From contig CAJUJQ010000172.1 of assembly GCA_910586575.1 (NCBI GenBank), positions 1-5,955 of the forward strand: a DNA stretch of 5,955 nt, given 5' to 3'. Under the pieces are notes generated by a model that searched no databases, was not told the origin of the DNA, and saw only the letters and a list, made by a program, of their open reading frames with translations. The position numbers were made by a program, and so were the translations under genes. The stretch is from an uncultured Clostridia bacterium. Lineage in GTDB: Bacteria > Bacillota > Clostridia > Oscillospirales > Butyricicoccaceae. Shown here piece after piece: positions 5,880 to 5,955 of the stretch (position 1 is its first letter; each line of letters starts with the position of its first letter).

Positions 5880-5955
5880 CAAAAATACAGTCTTTGAGAC
5901 GCTTTAACTTCTCATAAAGTCGTTTGAAAGTTTTAATATTGCGACTTCCAATCAC
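5854..5955 (-). CDS. Possible C-terminal end of a minus-strand gene entering from the right edge (partial)
   Basis: On the minus strand one frame is open from the window edge for 33 codons to a TAA at 5856-5854; the other five frames in this stretch are closed. The residues are basic and helical-looking (KTFKRLYEKLKRLKDC, then IFGEFLSIYR). The stop lies within the arm of the inverted repeat, as is common where a terminator overlaps the gene end in insertion sequences. I do not recognise the family. A transposase or recombinase tail would fit the broken gene start next to it, but a 33-codon open stretch in A+T-rich DNA can arise by chance. Confidence 0.35.
   Translation of the reverse strand: MIGSRNIKTFKRLYEKLKRLKDCIFGEFLSIYR

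Noticed and set aside
1..5955. CRISPR array, tRNA, rRNA or direct-repeat array
   Set aside because: No regularly spaced repeats, cloverleaf-type segments or conserved rRNA stretches were found on reading through the window.

Overview
The window is part of the DNA-packaging and head-assembly module of a tailed phage or prophage. The host is most likely a Clostridia-type Bacillota: the genes have strong AGGAGG-type ribosome binding sites, two probable TTG starts, and protein families (YjcQ, Cys-rich CPCC, DUF1073-type portal) that I associate with prophages of that group. Base composition looks balanced by eye. Almost everything is on the + strand with overlapping or nearly abutting genes, as in a late phage operon.

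Layout. Positions 1-46 may hold the last codons of an upstream gene. Then come the small terminase subunit (113-613), the large terminase ATPase/nuclease (606-2000, TTG start) and a long portal gene (1997-4288). The small subunit binds phage DNA, the large subunit cuts it and drives it through the portal into the prohead. Two small accessory genes follow, a Cys-rich CPCC zinc-ribbon protein (4281-4475) and a YjcQ-family winged-helix protein (4531-4845). They end at a clear intrinsic terminator (4861-4884). A Mu gpF/SPP1 gp7-like minor head protein (4911-5807) resumes the head module. The last 148 bases look foreign: a perfect ribosome binding site leads into a reading frame that stops after three codons, followed by a strong inverted repeat and a possible minus-strand gene tail running off the window.

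The unusual part is the portal gene. After an ordinary DUF1073-type portal (about residues 1-455) it continues in one frame into a complete Nudix hydrolase domain (about 476-601). Next come a GGPGSGN...VGGS linker of the sort that precedes cargo or toxin domains in phage head proteins, and a small C-terminal domain (about 683-754) resembling BECR-type RNase toxins. Exactly at the Nudix/C-terminal junction lies a perfect consensus sigma-70/sigma-A promoter (TTGACA, 17 nt, TATAAT; 3797-3825), overlapped by an in-frame AGGAG plus ATG. With the terminator at 4861-4884 this outlines a promoter-to-terminator cassette inside the late operon, like a moron.

My working hypothesis is that the portal carries two cargo enzymes that may act against the host or its defences. 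The embedded promoter would then give independent, possibly lysogenic, expression of the small downstream genes, one of which could be an antidote. The domain calls for portal, terminase, Nudix, CPCC, YjcQ and MuF are firm from motifs. The RNase call and the toxin/antidote idea are inference.
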